A stretch of DNA of 64,000 nt, taken from assembly GCA_000818095.1 (NCBI GenBank), contig CP009417.1, positions 372,001-436,000 on the forward strand. The letters run 5' to 3'. Positions 33,770 to 40,891 of this stretch are shown here, piece by piece (position 1 is the first letter of the stretch; each line of letters starts with the position of its first letter). The stretch is from Jeotgalibacillus malaysiensis (GTDB taxonomy: Bacteria > Bacillota > Bacilli > Bacillales > Jeotgalibacillaceae). The translations under genes were made by a program, and so were the position numbers. The notes beneath the pieces were generated by a model. The model searched no databases. It was given only the letters and a program-made list of their open reading frames with translations, and was not told the DNA's origin.

Positions 33770-33854
33770 AGCACTAGGCAGGATTCGAACCTGCGATGAC
33801 GCAATGCGTAACGGATTTGCAGTCCGTGTCGTTCAGCCACTTCGATACTAGTGC
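33770..33854 (-). tRNA. tRNA-Cys (GCA) with long variable arm
   Basis: Acceptor GCACTAG/CTAGTGC; loop CTGCAAA, anticodon GCA; variable arm forms an ACGC/GCGT hairpin, making it class II although tRNA-Cys is normally class I. CCA encoded. Confidence 0.85.
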
Positions 33855-33861
33855 AGATTGG

Positions 33862-33932
33862 AGCGAGTAGAGGGAATCGAACCCTCATCTTCTGCTTGGA
33901 AGGCAGATATTCTACCGTTAAACTATACCCGC
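33862..33932 (-). tRNA. tRNA-Gly (TCC)
   Basis: Acceptor GCGGGTA/TACTCGC; anticodon stem TCTGC/GCAGA, loop CTTCCAA, anticodon TCC. CCA encoded. Tandem hairpins directly upstream. Confidence 0.93.
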
Positions 33933-34002
33933 AAGAAGGACATTTGCTATGTCCGCAAATAGGACGCTATGTCCGCAAATAGGAAACGTTTTGCTGTTTC
34001 CG
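33930..34002 (-). repeat. Tandem hairpin repeats upstream of tRNA-Gly
   Basis: Three consecutive hairpins (GGACA/TGTCC, GGAC/GTCC, GGAAAC/GTTTCC) separated by GCAAATA. A single copy of the same design (GCAAATA plus GAAAACA/TGTTTTC) stands upstream of the other Gly gene at 33434-33459. Confidence 0.7.
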
Positions 34003-34275
34003 AAAAAAGGATTCACACAACTTCTTCCATGACTCCCTATACTATAGTCAGAATTTGTCAGGGTGGTTAATCCCTGAAAGGTAGTGTTGTATTCTGATTC
34101 GGATAGGTGTTTTTCAGACCAGACTCTCTGGTAGCCACAAGTGGCGTTTCGTCGGCTCTCCGTTTCTTATAGCCGGAATTCCATGTGCACCACACACATG
34201 AGGATATTCGTTGTATCTTACTTCGTTCCTATCTCTATTCAGAGCTTTCCTCGCAAAGCGAGTTGTGTAAACCAA
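34003..34275 (-). other. Non-coding spacer in tRNA array
   Basis: No tRNA or gene seen. Contains small stems such as GCCAC/GTGGC near 34133-34146. Confidence 0.4.
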
Positions 34276-34347
34276 CGAGGCTGACGGGAGTCGAACCCGC
34301 TATCTTCGCATAGACAGTGCGACGAATTACCGTTCTTCTACAGCCCC
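34276..34347 (-). tRNA. tRNA-Asp (GTC)
   Basis: Acceptor GGGGCTG/CAGCCTC; anticodon stem TCGCA/TGCGA, loop CTGTCTA, anticodon GTC; T-loop TTCGACT. CCA not encoded. Confidence 0.9.
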
Positions 34348-34433
34348 ATGAGAAACCGTTTTTATCACCAATCAGCAAGCCACGATTCACCAGAGGTTTC
34401 ACGGGGGAGATGACAAATAACGATTTATCTAAG

Positions 34434-34507
34434 CCGGAACGACAGGATTTGAACCTGTGACCATCTGAGCTTCAATCAGACACTCTACCAGACTGAGTTA
34501 CGTTCCG
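34434..34507 (-). tRNA. tRNA-Phe-type (GAA)
   Basis: Acceptor CGGAACG/CGTTCCG; anticodon stem TCTGA/TCAGA, loop TTGAAGC, anticodon GAA. CCA not encoded. A 5' C and the loop are atypical for Phe. Confidence 0.82.
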
Positions 34508-34518
34508 AAAATAATTGG

Positions 34519-34591
34519 TGCCGGTTGAGAGACTCGAACTCACGACCTGTTGATTACAAATCAACTGCTCTACCAACTGAGCTAAACCGGC
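34519..34591 (-). tRNA. tRNA-Thr (TGT)
   Basis: Acceptor GCCGGTT/AACCGGC; anticodon stem GTTGA/TCAAC, loop TTTGTAA, anticodon TGT. CCA encoded. Confidence 0.95.
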
Positions 34592-34598
34592 AATATGG

Positions 34599-34669
34599 TA
34601 CCCGATAGTGGAATCGAACCACTGACTTCTCCATGTGAGGGAGATGTTTTCCCATTAAACTAATCAGGC
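34599..34669 (-). tRNA. tRNA-Val (CAC)
   Basis: Acceptor GCCTGAT/ATCGGGT; anticodon stem TCTCC/GGAGA, loop CTCACAT, anticodon CAC. CCA encoded. Confidence 0.92.
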
Positions 34670-34674
34670 ATAAA

Positions 34675-34746
34675 CAGGGATAGCAGGAATCGAACCCACA
34701 GCTTGACGTCCGTAGCGTCACGTTTTATCCGTTAAACTATATCCCT
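34675..34746 (-). tRNA. tRNA-Arg (ACG)
   Basis: Acceptor AGGGATA/TATCCCT; anticodon stem TGACG/CGTCA, loop CTACGGA, anticodon ACG. CCA not encoded. Confidence 0.92.
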
Positions 34747-34750
34747 ATGG

Positions 34751-34821
34751 TGGAGAATGAGAGAGTCGAACTCTCGATTCCGGTTTGCAAAACCGATGTT
34801 TTCCCACTAAACTAATTCCCC
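34751..34821 (-). tRNA. tRNA-Ala (TGC)
   Basis: Acceptor GGGGAAT/ATTCTCC with the G3-U70 alanine pair; loop TTTGCAA, anticodon TGC. CCA encoded. Confidence 0.9.
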
Positions 34822-34826
34822 ATTGG

Positions 34827-34900
34827 TCTCCCTTGTAGGACTTGAACCTACGACCTTTGCATCCCAAATGCAACGCTCTACCAAACTGAGCTAAAGAGAG
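34827..34900 (-). tRNA. tRNA-Pro (TGG)
   Basis: Acceptor CTCTCTT/AAGGGAG; anticodon stem TTGCA/TGCAA, loop TTTGGGA, anticodon TGG. CCA encoded. Confidence 0.94.
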
Positions 34901-34908
34901 GAAATTGG

Positions 34909-34990
34909 TGGGAGCGGTAGGATTCGAACCTACGAACCATTACGGGACGGATTTACAGTCCGCCGGCTTTAGCCACTTGCATACACTCCC
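34909..34990 (-). tRNA. tRNA-Tyr (GTA)
   Basis: Class II; acceptor GGGAGTG/CGCTCCC; loop CTGTAAA, anticodon GTA; T-loop TTCGAAT. CCA encoded. Confidence 0.94.
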
Positions 34991-35160
34991 ATAAGAGCAG
35001 GAGGAAGTTCCGAATACCTCTTCCTGCGTGTTTCATATCTACTTCCTACACACCATTCGGTTTGGCGGGGAAGGGATTAGGTGTCAATTCACCGTTTTCA
35101 ACGACTGTGATATTCACAATCGTCATCGGGATAGAAACCGATGTTATTCAATCAATCACG

Positions 35161-35230
35161 TGCAAGATGGCGGAATCGAACCAGCTTCTCCTAGCCCATG
35201 CCAGGTGTCCTACCAATAGACGACATCTCC
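35161..35230 (-). tRNA. Degenerate tRNA-like gene (Pro GGG-like?)
   Basis: D-arm and T-loop TTCGATT are present, but the T-stem has a mismatch and the anticodon stem CCTGG/CTAGG closes only a 6-nt loop CATGGG. Acceptor pairing is imperfect. Possibly a decayed gene. Ends approximate. Confidence 0.5.
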
Positions 35231-35253
35231 GTTTGTATGAAAAATTGAACCAA

Positions 35254-35325
35254 TACCCTGTACGGGAATCGAACCCGTAGCTCCACCTTGAAAGGGTGGC
35301 GTCTTAACCATTTGACCAACAGGAC
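35254..35325 (-). tRNA. tRNA-Glu (TTC)
   Basis: Acceptor GTCCTGT/ACAGGGT; anticodon stem CCACC/GGTGG, loop CTTTCAA, anticodon TTC. CCA not encoded. Confidence 0.92.
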
Positions 35326-35339
35326 AGAATATAAATTGG

Positions 35340-35410
35340 CATGCCGACTAGGAATCGAACCCAGAGCGATGGAGTTGGAGTCCATCATGTTGCCATTACA
35401 CCACCGGCAT
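35340..35410 (-). tRNA. tRNA-Trp (CCA)
   Basis: Acceptor ATGCCGG/TCGGCAT; anticodon stem ATGGA/TCCAT, loop CTCCAAC, anticodon CCA. 3' CCA encoded. Confidence 0.93.
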
Positions 35411-35416
35411 ATAAAG

Positions 35417-35488
35417 TGGAAGATGAGAGATTCGAACTCTCGATTTCGGCTTGCAAAGCCAATGTTTTACCGATTAAACTAATCCCCC
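35417..35488 (-). tRNA. tRNA-Ala (TGC)
   Basis: Acceptor GGGGGAT/ATCTTCC with G3-U70; anticodon stem TTGGC/GCCGA, loop TTTGCAA, anticodon TGC. CCA not encoded. Confidence 0.88.
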
Positions 35489-35492
35489 ATGG

Positions 35493-35566
35493 TCTACCCT
35501 GTAGGACTTGAACCCACGACCCCACGCCCCCAAAGCGTGTGCTCTACCAAACTGAGCTAAGAGTAG
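35493..35566 (-). tRNA. tRNA-Pro (TGG)
   Basis: Acceptor CTACTCT/AGGGTAG; anticodon stem CACGC/GCGTG, loop TTTGGGG, anticodon TGG. CCA encoded. Confidence 0.92.
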
Positions 35567-35573
35567 ATATTGG

Positions 35574-35645
35574 TAGTCTGTACGGGAATTGAACCCGTGA
35601 TTGCACCTTGAAAGGGTGCCGTCTTAACCACTTGACCAACAGACC
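35574..35645 (-). tRNA. tRNA-Glu (TTC)
   Basis: Acceptor GGTCTGT/ACAGACT; anticodon stem GCACC/GGTGC, loop CTTTCAA, anticodon TTC. CCA encoded. Confidence 0.94.
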
Positions 35646-35649
35646 ATGG

Positions 35650-35723
35650 TCTCCCTTGTAGGATTTGAACCTACGACCTTCGCATCCCAAATGCGACGCT
35701 CTACCAAGCTGAGCCAAAGAGAG
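35650..35723 (-). tRNA. tRNA-Pro (TGG)
   Basis: Acceptor CTCTCTT/AAGGGAG; anticodon stem TCGCA/TGCGA, loop TTTGGGA, anticodon TGG. CCA encoded. Close copy of the gene at 34827. Confidence 0.94.
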
Positions 35724-35731
35724 AAAATTGG

Positions 35732-35803
35732 TGGAAATAGATGGACTTGAACCACCGACCTTTCGGTTATCAGCCGAATGCTCTACCACTGAGCTATATT
35801 TCC
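35732..35803 (-). tRNA. tRNA-Ile (GAT)
   Basis: Acceptor GGAAATA/TATTTCC; anticodon stem TTCGG/CCGAA, loop CTGATAA, anticodon GAT. CCA encoded. Confidence 0.94.
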
Positions 35804-35808
35804 AATGG

Positions 35809-35882
35809 GGAGACTATCGGGAATCGAACCCGAATACCTTCATTCACAGTGAAGTGCGTTGCCATTACGCCATAGCCTCAAT
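35809..35882 (-). tRNA. tRNA-His (GTG)
   Basis: Acceptor GAGGCTA/TAGTCTC with C73; anticodon stem CTTCA/TGAAG, loop CTGTGAA, anticodon GTG. CCA encoded. Confidence 0.92.
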
Positions 35883-36087
35883 TGAATCTCAAATTGTATT
35901 TGAAGTCTCAATTCAAACTATGAAGTAAGTAAGAATGATTGACTGCCCCCATCAATCGGTTGACCCATCGGAGAGAATCTTACTTATAAGACGCTCTTTG
36001 CTCCGTCGTGACCTGCCACCATGTGACAAGCCCTTCGTCAAACCCTCCGCCGTTCTGGACTCATGCGTTCCTGGCTCTCTGATTAAG

Positions 36088-36160
36088 TGCACCGAGAAGG
36101 ACTCGAACCTTCGCTCTCGGAGTTAAAAGCTCCTTGCTTTACCAACTAAGCTACCGGTGC
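36088..36160 (-). tRNA. tRNA-Lys (TTT)
   Basis: Acceptor GCACCGG/TCGGTGC; loop CTTTTAA, anticodon TTT; T-loop TTCGAGT. CCA not encoded. First tRNA after its promoter. Confidence 0.94.
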
Positions 36161-36177
36161 AGGTTGTGTATAATTTA

Positions 36178-36206
36178 ATGTTAATCCATATTTTTACAGT
36201 TGTCAA
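36178..36206 (-). promoter_or_regulatory. Leftward tRNA promoter
   Basis: TTGACA (36201-36206), 17-bp spacer, TAACAT. The operator is degenerate (TTTACAGTTGTCAA). It starts the largest dense tRNA block. Confidence 0.75.
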
Positions 36207-36245
36207 TATAAATTTTTGACTATTTTGAATATTTATTGAGGTAAT

Positions 36246-36276
36246 AAAAAACTACCCAAGATTCTTCTTGAGTAGT
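36246..36276 (-). terminator. Terminator
   Basis: Leftward CTACTCAAGA / TCTTGGGTAG stem with six T; ends the small gene at 36305. Confidence 0.8.
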
Positions 36277-36304
36277 CAGATATCATATACTTTGAAACCG
36301 GAGG

Positions 36305-36529
36305 TTATGCCGGAATAGGATGTGAAGAAATAAAGTGACGCTTTCGAACCTTCTCTAAAGATAGAGAAAGGATGTAGGACACATTCTTCCATCGGTCAAA
36401 GTAACGCTTCTGACTCTCGTTATAAAATTTCCCTGCCCAAAATACACGCTCTTGAGGATAAGTCGTGGCATCAATTGACGGGCGAATATTTGTTTGTTCT
36501 GCACAATGCTTCATATTTGTTTTCATCAT
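36305..36529 (-). CDS. Small unknown protein
   Basis: 74 residues, with AAAGGAAGTGAG before two adjacent ATGs and a terminator after the stop. The product is basic and aromatic (RVFWAGKFYNESQKRYFDRWKNVSY), has no membrane segment and no family I recognise. It lies upstream of the main tRNA promoter. Confidence 0.6.
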   Translation of the reverse strand: MMKTNMKHCAEQTNIRPSIDATTYPQERVFWAGKFYNESQKRYFDRWKNVSYILSLSLEKVRKRHFISSHPIPA

Positions 36530-36980
36530 TTCTGCTCACTTCCTTTCCGTTAATGTTTTTGGATTTTTTATTGTCCACTGTTTGGCAGGACCTCTCCAAC
36601 TTTTATGCTCACACTTATGGTGGTGAAACACCAATTTTATCGTTCGCACTTAATGGTAGCGAGACTCCAATTTTATAGGGCACATTTTAAACCATTCGGT
36701 TAAGGTAGTACAACACCCATCTTATTGATGTGGCTTTCACCATTTCATTATTTGCTCGAATACTATCCGTTCTTAAAATGAAAGATGTTTAAGAGGGAGA
36801 ACATCAAACCCATTTGTCACCTGACCTGTGTTACGCACACCGGAAAGCGTGTCTTACAATCATCTAAATGAACCTTTCTGTATTTTTACGTGGAGCGGTT
36901 CTACACCACATCAAGCCATATGAGGGGTTCTGTTTTTCTACGTGGAGCTCCTCTGCACCACATCTTCTAATGTCTTACTT
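36530..36980 (-). ncRNA. Possible repeat-containing non-coding RNA
   Basis: Downstream of a leftward promoter lie two copies of TACGTGGAGC..TCT.CACCACATC (36888 and 36939) and two copies of a 36-nt unit containing CCAATTTTAT (36608-36677). Each can fold into a hairpin. No supportable gene. Confidence 0.45.
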
Positions 36981-36982
36981 AC

Positions 36983-37011
36983 ATCTTACCAACTTTATAC
37001 TCTATTGTCAA
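36983..37011 (-). promoter_or_regulatory. Leftward promoter
   Basis: TTGACA (37006-37011), 17-bp spacer, TAAGAT. Half of the palindrome is kept; TTCACTATAGTGAA lies upstream. Confidence 0.7.
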
Positions 37012-37039
37012 CAATAATATTCACTATAGTGAAAAAATT

Positions 37040-37262
37040 TTGTTCGAGCACTTGTTGAGAGGGGAATCGAGGCTCAAATCTGTTGACCTGAGCCGCTTAA
37101 CAGCAACCCTCCGGAAACTATGCTTTCGCCTTACGGTTCCCTTGACGATGTTTCGGCTACCACGTAAATGTGTGGAATTAACGAATGAGTATACCTGGAC
37201 AACCACCAGAATTCACTACCGTGTCCGATGACTGGTATTCCAGGTCTCATCTTGCTGTGTAT
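37040..37262 (-). ncRNA. Candidate structured small RNA (~220 nt)
   Basis: A strong leftward promoter is followed by stems ACCTGG/CCAGGT, CCAC/GTGG, GGCTCA/TGAGCC and a terminal TTTGAGC/GCTCGAA stem before a T run. No known RNA family was recognised. Confidence 0.5.
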
Positions 37263-37265
37263 CTA

Positions 37266-37298
37266 CAGTATATCAAGCTTAAAGTTAATTGTCAACTA
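37266..37298 (-). promoter_or_regulatory. Strong leftward promoter without operator
   Basis: TTGACA, 17-bp spacer, TATACT; the palindrome is not preserved here. Confidence 0.75.
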
Positions 37299-37362
37299 TA
37301 TTTGACGAAACAAATGTTCGAGCTTTGAAATCGTTATACAGTAGGGAAGATAACACTATTAC

Positions 37363-37728
37363 TCATATGGTGTTCGAGCTGTTTAGCAAGTCATTCTTAT
37401 CCTTTTGAAGCAATGATGAATTTTTTACATACTCTGGATGAGACTGGTGGAAAGCAAGGCAGTATTCCACAATCTCTTCATTTTTTAAATCCACAATGGT
37501 GGCTGAATCATAATCAAATCTTCCGTCATTCACTTCAAGCGTGATGAAACGGTTCGAAGCATATCCATTACTGAGCAGGAGGTCAAACAGAACCAAACCT
37601 TTATATCCAGCAAGTTCTAGCTCTTTTTCCATTAATGGGATGCTCTCCACTGGAGAGACGTATGAGGTTGCAAAAATAATAAGTGGATAATTCGGGTGTT
37701 TCGATTCAGTTATATGATAACGTTTCAT
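37363..37728 (-). CDS. Unknown protein
   Basis: 121 residues with GAAAGGATG before the ATG. A hydrophobic core (YPLIIFATSYVS, GLVLFDLLLSNGYASNRF) suggests a compact alpha/beta fold rather than a membrane protein. It is directly downstream of the coupling-protein fragment and may share its transcript. No family recognised. Confidence 0.62.
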   Translation of the reverse strand: MKRYHITESKHPNYPLIIFATSYVSPVESIPLMEKELELAGYKGLVLFDLLLSNGYASNRFITLEVNDGRFDYDSATIVDLKNEEIVEYCLAFHQSHPEYVKNSSLLQKDKNDLLNSSNTI

Positions 37729-37778
37729 GTTTCCACATCCTTTCGTTTTTATGTAAGAGGGGGATTCCCCTCCGTGAT

Positions 37779-38474
37779 TCAGCCAACTAATTTCTCAATA
37801 AATAGACGCAACGGTTCATTGTTTTCATATGTTTTGGTAGCTGTTCGAGAACCCTTCGCTCCAGTGAAGTAATCCTGCATGAACCAGAGGCAAACATCTT
37901 GCACACGTTTCGTACTAGACGCCCTTGACGCTTCTAATACAAGCTTCTCGCCAGCTTCATTTGTATTGTGAAGAATATCACTCACGTTCTTCAATGTCAC
38001 ATCTTGGTCAAGTGTTGTTAGGATGGTCAATGCTTTCCTCAATGTACTTTCATACATGTGTACGGATAGCTGAGTAGAGTCTTTCATATTCTTCAGTAGA
38101 TATAGGCGAACAGGAATACCTTCAACGAACACGTCTTCCTGTTCGAGTTCCACATAATTGTCTTTATCGACCTGGAAGTAAACCTCGAATACTGTCTTTG
38201 CATAGTTTAAATCCTCTTCAGATAACACTTCGAAAGAATCTACCGACACAATGACCTGGGCATTCGGAAATAATTTTGTGAACTTTTCAACAAGCTCTTT
38301 CAACGAATCTTCTTTCAAACGCTCATCGACGCCATCCAGGATAAAGACTTGATTGTCAATTTTGTCTTCCATCAAACTTTTCCGGTTTTCACCCAGTACT
38401 TCATTTAAAACACGATGAACAGCATTTCCGTGTCCCCACGTTTTCTTTCCTACCAATAACATTCCTTTTTTCAT
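37779..38474 (-). CDS. Truncated paralogue of the coupling protein (N-terminal/central part)
   Basis: 231 residues from the ATG after ACAAGGAGCTGG. Its last part, LWFMQDYFTGAKGSRTATKTYE, matches the window's first gene at nearly every residue while the DNA differs at many third positions, so this is an old duplication, not an assembly artefact. After that point it diverges and ends in LRLFIEKLVG. It contains VFILDGVDE and an alpha-helical ALTILTTLDQ segment but no clear Walker A or C-terminal motor. It may be a remnant or a regulatory version. Confidence 0.72.
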   Translation of the reverse strand: MKKGMLLVGKKTWGHGNAVHRVLNEVLGENRKSLMEDKIDNQVFILDGVDERLKEDSLKELVEKFTKLFPNAQVIVSVDSFEVLSEEDLNYAKTVFEVYFQVDKDNYVELEQEDVFVEGIPVRLYLLKNMKDSTQLSVHMYESTLRKALTILTTLDQDVTLKNVSDILHNTNEAGEKLVLEASRASSTKRVQDVCLWFMQDYFTGAKGSRTATKTYENNEPLRLFIEKLVG

Positions 38475-38583
38475 ATAACCAGCTCCTTGTAATGGTTTTA
38501 CCTTTTGAACATCAAAAGATACTGTCATCCTAGTGCCGGTGAAATAAGCTTATTCAAAAGATGTGTTCTAAGGAAAAATATAG

Positions 38584-38610
38584 AAAAAAAGAACCACAAT
38601 TAGTGGTTCC
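38584..38610 (-). terminator. Terminator
   Basis: Leftward GAACCAC / GTGGTTC stem with seven T. Confidence 0.85.
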
Positions 38611-38752
38611 GTTCGAGCCATTTGAATTCATCATGCAATGAATTCGCAGTCCGGCATTGAAAAACCGCCTGCCAAGGTCTGTGTGAATCAATCTTGCCAA
38701 TTTACGCCACTAGTAGGCGAGGGTTAGCGAATGAGCCACCCTAAATAAGATG

Positions 38753-39160
38753 TTACTGGGGTTTAATCACGATGAGTAGATTGCCGTTTTCAAGCTCCGA
38801 AATCGTTTCGTATTCATTTCTACCATACGCTTCTTGCTTACACGGAACGTATACCGTTTCGCTCTCGGCGTCATTCTCATAGAAGATGTCAATTGCCGCA
38901 ATTCCACCCGACAACAATCGTTGGAAGGGTGTGTTCTTTCCATCTTCGAAATCCTCTGTAAAGGTAGAAGGTTGATTCGCCTCTTTGTTAATACGCATTT
39001 TGACTTCTTCAGCAAGCAAATACGTATCCGTTTTTAGCCCAGCAAATTTCGCAATGGAGCGTGTGATATTTCGAAGAAGAAAATCCTCTAATTCACTAAT
39101 GTTGAATTGGATAATCTCACCATTATCGAAAGCGATTTCAATGTGTGTAACGTCTTGCAT
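38753..39160 (-). CDS. Unknown acidic protein
   Basis: 135 residues. AAAAGGCGGGG precedes the ATG, and a CGCAT/ATGCG hairpin lies just before it. The start (THIEIAFDNGEIIQFNISELEDFLL) is amphipathic; the protein is acidic overall, without membrane segment or catalytic motif. It is flanked by tRNA-Arg upstream and a terminator downstream. Confidence 0.65.
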   Translation of the reverse strand: MQDVTHIEIAFDNGEIIQFNISELEDFLLRNITRSIAKFAGLKTDTYLLAEEVKMRINKEANQPSTFTEDFEDGKNTPFQRLLSGGIAAIDIFYENDAESETVYVPCKQEAYGRNEYETISELENGNLLIVIKPQ

Positions 39161-39204
39161 TTTATCCCCGCCTTTTCGTAGATTCGCATTGATATGCGTG
39201 AAAG

Positions 39205-39262
39205 GTAGTGCTCAAAAGGTTGGGTCATCACAACCCGAAGACGAAGATTGAGTCATCATAAC
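39205..39262 (-). repeat. Pair of GGGT/ACCC-type hairpin repeats
   Basis: GGGTCATCACAACCC and GAGTCATCATAACTC, two related hairpins in tandem between tRNA-Arg and the gene at 38753. Confidence 0.6.
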
Positions 39263-39268
39263 TCATGA

Positions 39269-39341
39269 TACCCCTTGAGAGATTCGAACTCCCGACTGAC
39301 AGGGTAGAAACCTGTTGCTCTATCCACTGAGCTAAAGGGGC
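39269..39341 (-). tRNA. tRNA-Arg (TCT)
   Basis: Acceptor GCCCCTT/AAGGGGT; anticodon stem ACAGG/CCTGT, loop TTTCTAC, anticodon TCT. CCA not encoded. Confidence 0.93.
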
Positions 39342-39350
39342 AGAATAAAA

Positions 39351-39431
39351 TACCTCCTGAGAGATTCGAACTCTCACGCCTTACGGCACTGGTTCCTAAG
39401 ACCAGCGTGTCTACCATTCCACCAAGGAGGC
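39351..39431 (-). tRNA. tRNA-Leu (TAG)
   Basis: Class II; acceptor GCCTCCT/AGGAGGT; anticodon stem CTGGT/ACCAG, loop CTTAGGA, anticodon TAG. CCA not encoded. Confidence 0.93.
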
Positions 39432-39610
39432 AAAGAGAAAAGGAAAAAACCTCGAAGACTTACAGCGGCGTCGGACGATGCCCGGCGACCACCTGCTAAA
39501 ACCCTTTTCAGTGTCATTCACGTTGAGAGATGGAGCGTCTCACAATACCATGAACCACGTTATTTTCTTCTCCGTTGCAATACCGGCTCCACCGGTGGAG
39601 AGAGGAGAAA

Positions 39611-39681
39611 TGCCCCATGGCAGAATTGAACTGCCCACTCACCCATACCAAGGGTGCATTATACCACTTAACTAAAGGGGC
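39611..39681 (-). tRNA. tRNA-Thr (GGT)
   Basis: Acceptor GCCCCTT/ATGGGGC (one mismatch); anticodon stem CACCC/GGGTG, loop TTGGTAT, anticodon GGT; T-loop TTCAATT. CCA not encoded. Confidence 0.85.
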
Positions 39682-40281
39682 GAGCTCAGGATTTGCTTCA
39701 TCTCGTAAAAGATGCTGACTTAAACCCTGAAAAAAGTCAGTTTGTCATTTCGCACAGGTCGTGAGGCTGTACGCTGGAATCCTCCAGCTGTCTGTTCGTT
39801 TCCAGACAGGCTACCCAATTGTCCCACCACTTGGTGTTTCGCAATACATGCAGGGGCAATGCCATCGCAGGCAACATACAAGTAATTCGTTGGATGAAGG
39901 AGTATTCACCGTGGTGTACTCTATCATTGGTTCCAACGTGACCTCTTTTAGAGGTGAAGTATGTAAACAAGAGCCAAGCCTTTACCAACGCTCTTGTAGA
40001 GAAGTACTTTTTCCGGACGGGTCTGCCGTACCTAACTGTATCTTTCAACAGTGGGGAGACCGAACACTCTGCTTATCGAGGTTGAAACGCCCTCTAGTCC
40101 GTACTCTTTTCCTTCTGTTTTCCCCGTTTCCAACGTCACCGGTTTCAGGCGGTAGGGAGGCGATAAGCGTCCACCGAAAAGGGGACACGTCCGTCTATCG
40201 ACGGCACCATCTGAATGTCTTTCAGGCTCTGACACCCTACTCGACGGTTCCTGGCATCTAATGTACCAGGTCGATACTCTT
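39682..40281 (-). ncRNA. ~580-nt structured leader or RNA before tRNA-Thr
   Basis: Begins at a palindrome-controlled promoter and runs without a supportable gene to tRNA-Thr. Visible stems include CTGTCTG/CAGACAG, CTGG/CCAG, ACTGACTT/AAGTCAG and CATCT/AGATG. Length and position again fit a large ornate RNA or a long tRNA leader. Confidence 0.5.
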
Positions 40282-40310
40282 ACTATATACAACTTTTAGA
40301 CAATAGTCAA
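40282..40310 (-). promoter_or_regulatory. Leftward promoter with palindromic operator (13/14)
   Basis: TTGACT, 17-bp spacer, TATAGT; plus strand reads TAGACAATAGTCAA. Confidence 0.8.
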
Positions 40311-40339
40311 TAAAAAAATAAATAATATTGTTCGAGCAC

Positions 40340-40370
40340 AAAAAAAGCCGACAGATGAACTGTCAGCTTG
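40340..40370 (-). terminator. Terminator
   Basis: Leftward GCTGACAG / CTGTCGGC stem with seven T. Confidence 0.85.
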
Positions 40371-40374
40371 ATGA

Positions 40375-40884
40375 TTACCATGAGCTTGAATCTGATGACC
40401 CTGAGTCATAGCTGGAAGAACTAGAGTCATAGCTTGATGAGCCCGAACTCCATGAACTTGAAGAACCTGACGAACGATGGCTATCATCGTTGTAAGAAGA
40501 ATTGGGCTCATATGATGAGCGACTTGATGTTTCTTCTTGATAGTTCGATTCCTTTCGTACAGGCGTATCGTCTTCTTCCATATACATCGGGTTTAGCGGA
40601 TTCGCCGGGTGAAACAGATTAGCTGAAACATCATCATCACGTCGGCTTTGCGAACCAGTTGATGTTTTTGATTGTTTACCAGCCGATTTCGTTTGTGCTG
40701 ACTTTACCGATGCTGTTTTCGGCGTTTGAGAAACTTTTGCTTCACGAGCTGGGGATGAAACCTTGCTTGCTTTTTGAATAGAAGCCGATTTTTCTTCTTC
40801 CTTTTTGTCGGTGTTCTTTGCCAATACCATCATAGCAATCCCGAATACCAAAGCAACTCCTGCAATCAATCCTACAAATAACAT
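40375..40884 (-). CDS. Membrane-anchored Ser-rich protein
   Basis: 169 residues from the second ATG, which has correct spacing from AAAAGGAG. One N-terminal membrane helix (about 3-24) is followed by a basic, Ser/Lys-rich linker and a C-terminal ~60 residues made almost only of Ser, Tyr, Asp and Gly (SSWSSGSSSYDSSSSSYD). The end resembles low-complexity tails of surface proteins such as the lipoprotein at 14435. Own palindrome-controlled promoter and terminator. Confidence 0.72.
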   Translation of the reverse strand: MLFVGLIAGVALVFGIAMMVLAKNTDKKEEEKSASIQKASKVSSPAREAKVSQTPKTASVKSAQTKSAGKQSKTSTGSQSRRDDDVSANLFHPANPLNPMYMEEDDTPVRKESNYQEETSSRSSYEPNSSYNDDSHRSSGSSSSWSSGSSSYDSSSSSYDSGSSDSSSW

Positions 40885-40891
40885 ATACATG

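Noticed and set aside
36475-36678. Plus-strand 67-residue protein with repeated ETPIL
   Set aside because: The repeat comes from a 36-nt DNA duplication in a non-coding region; there is no ribosome site and it overlaps a better leftward gene.
37040-37262. tmRNA or RNase P RNA
   Set aside because: No tRNA-Ala-like ends, tag frame or conserved RNase P core were found.
37319-37333. LexA-type SOS box near AAACAAATGTTCG
   Set aside because: Spacing and half-site do not match the Gram-positive LexA consensus.
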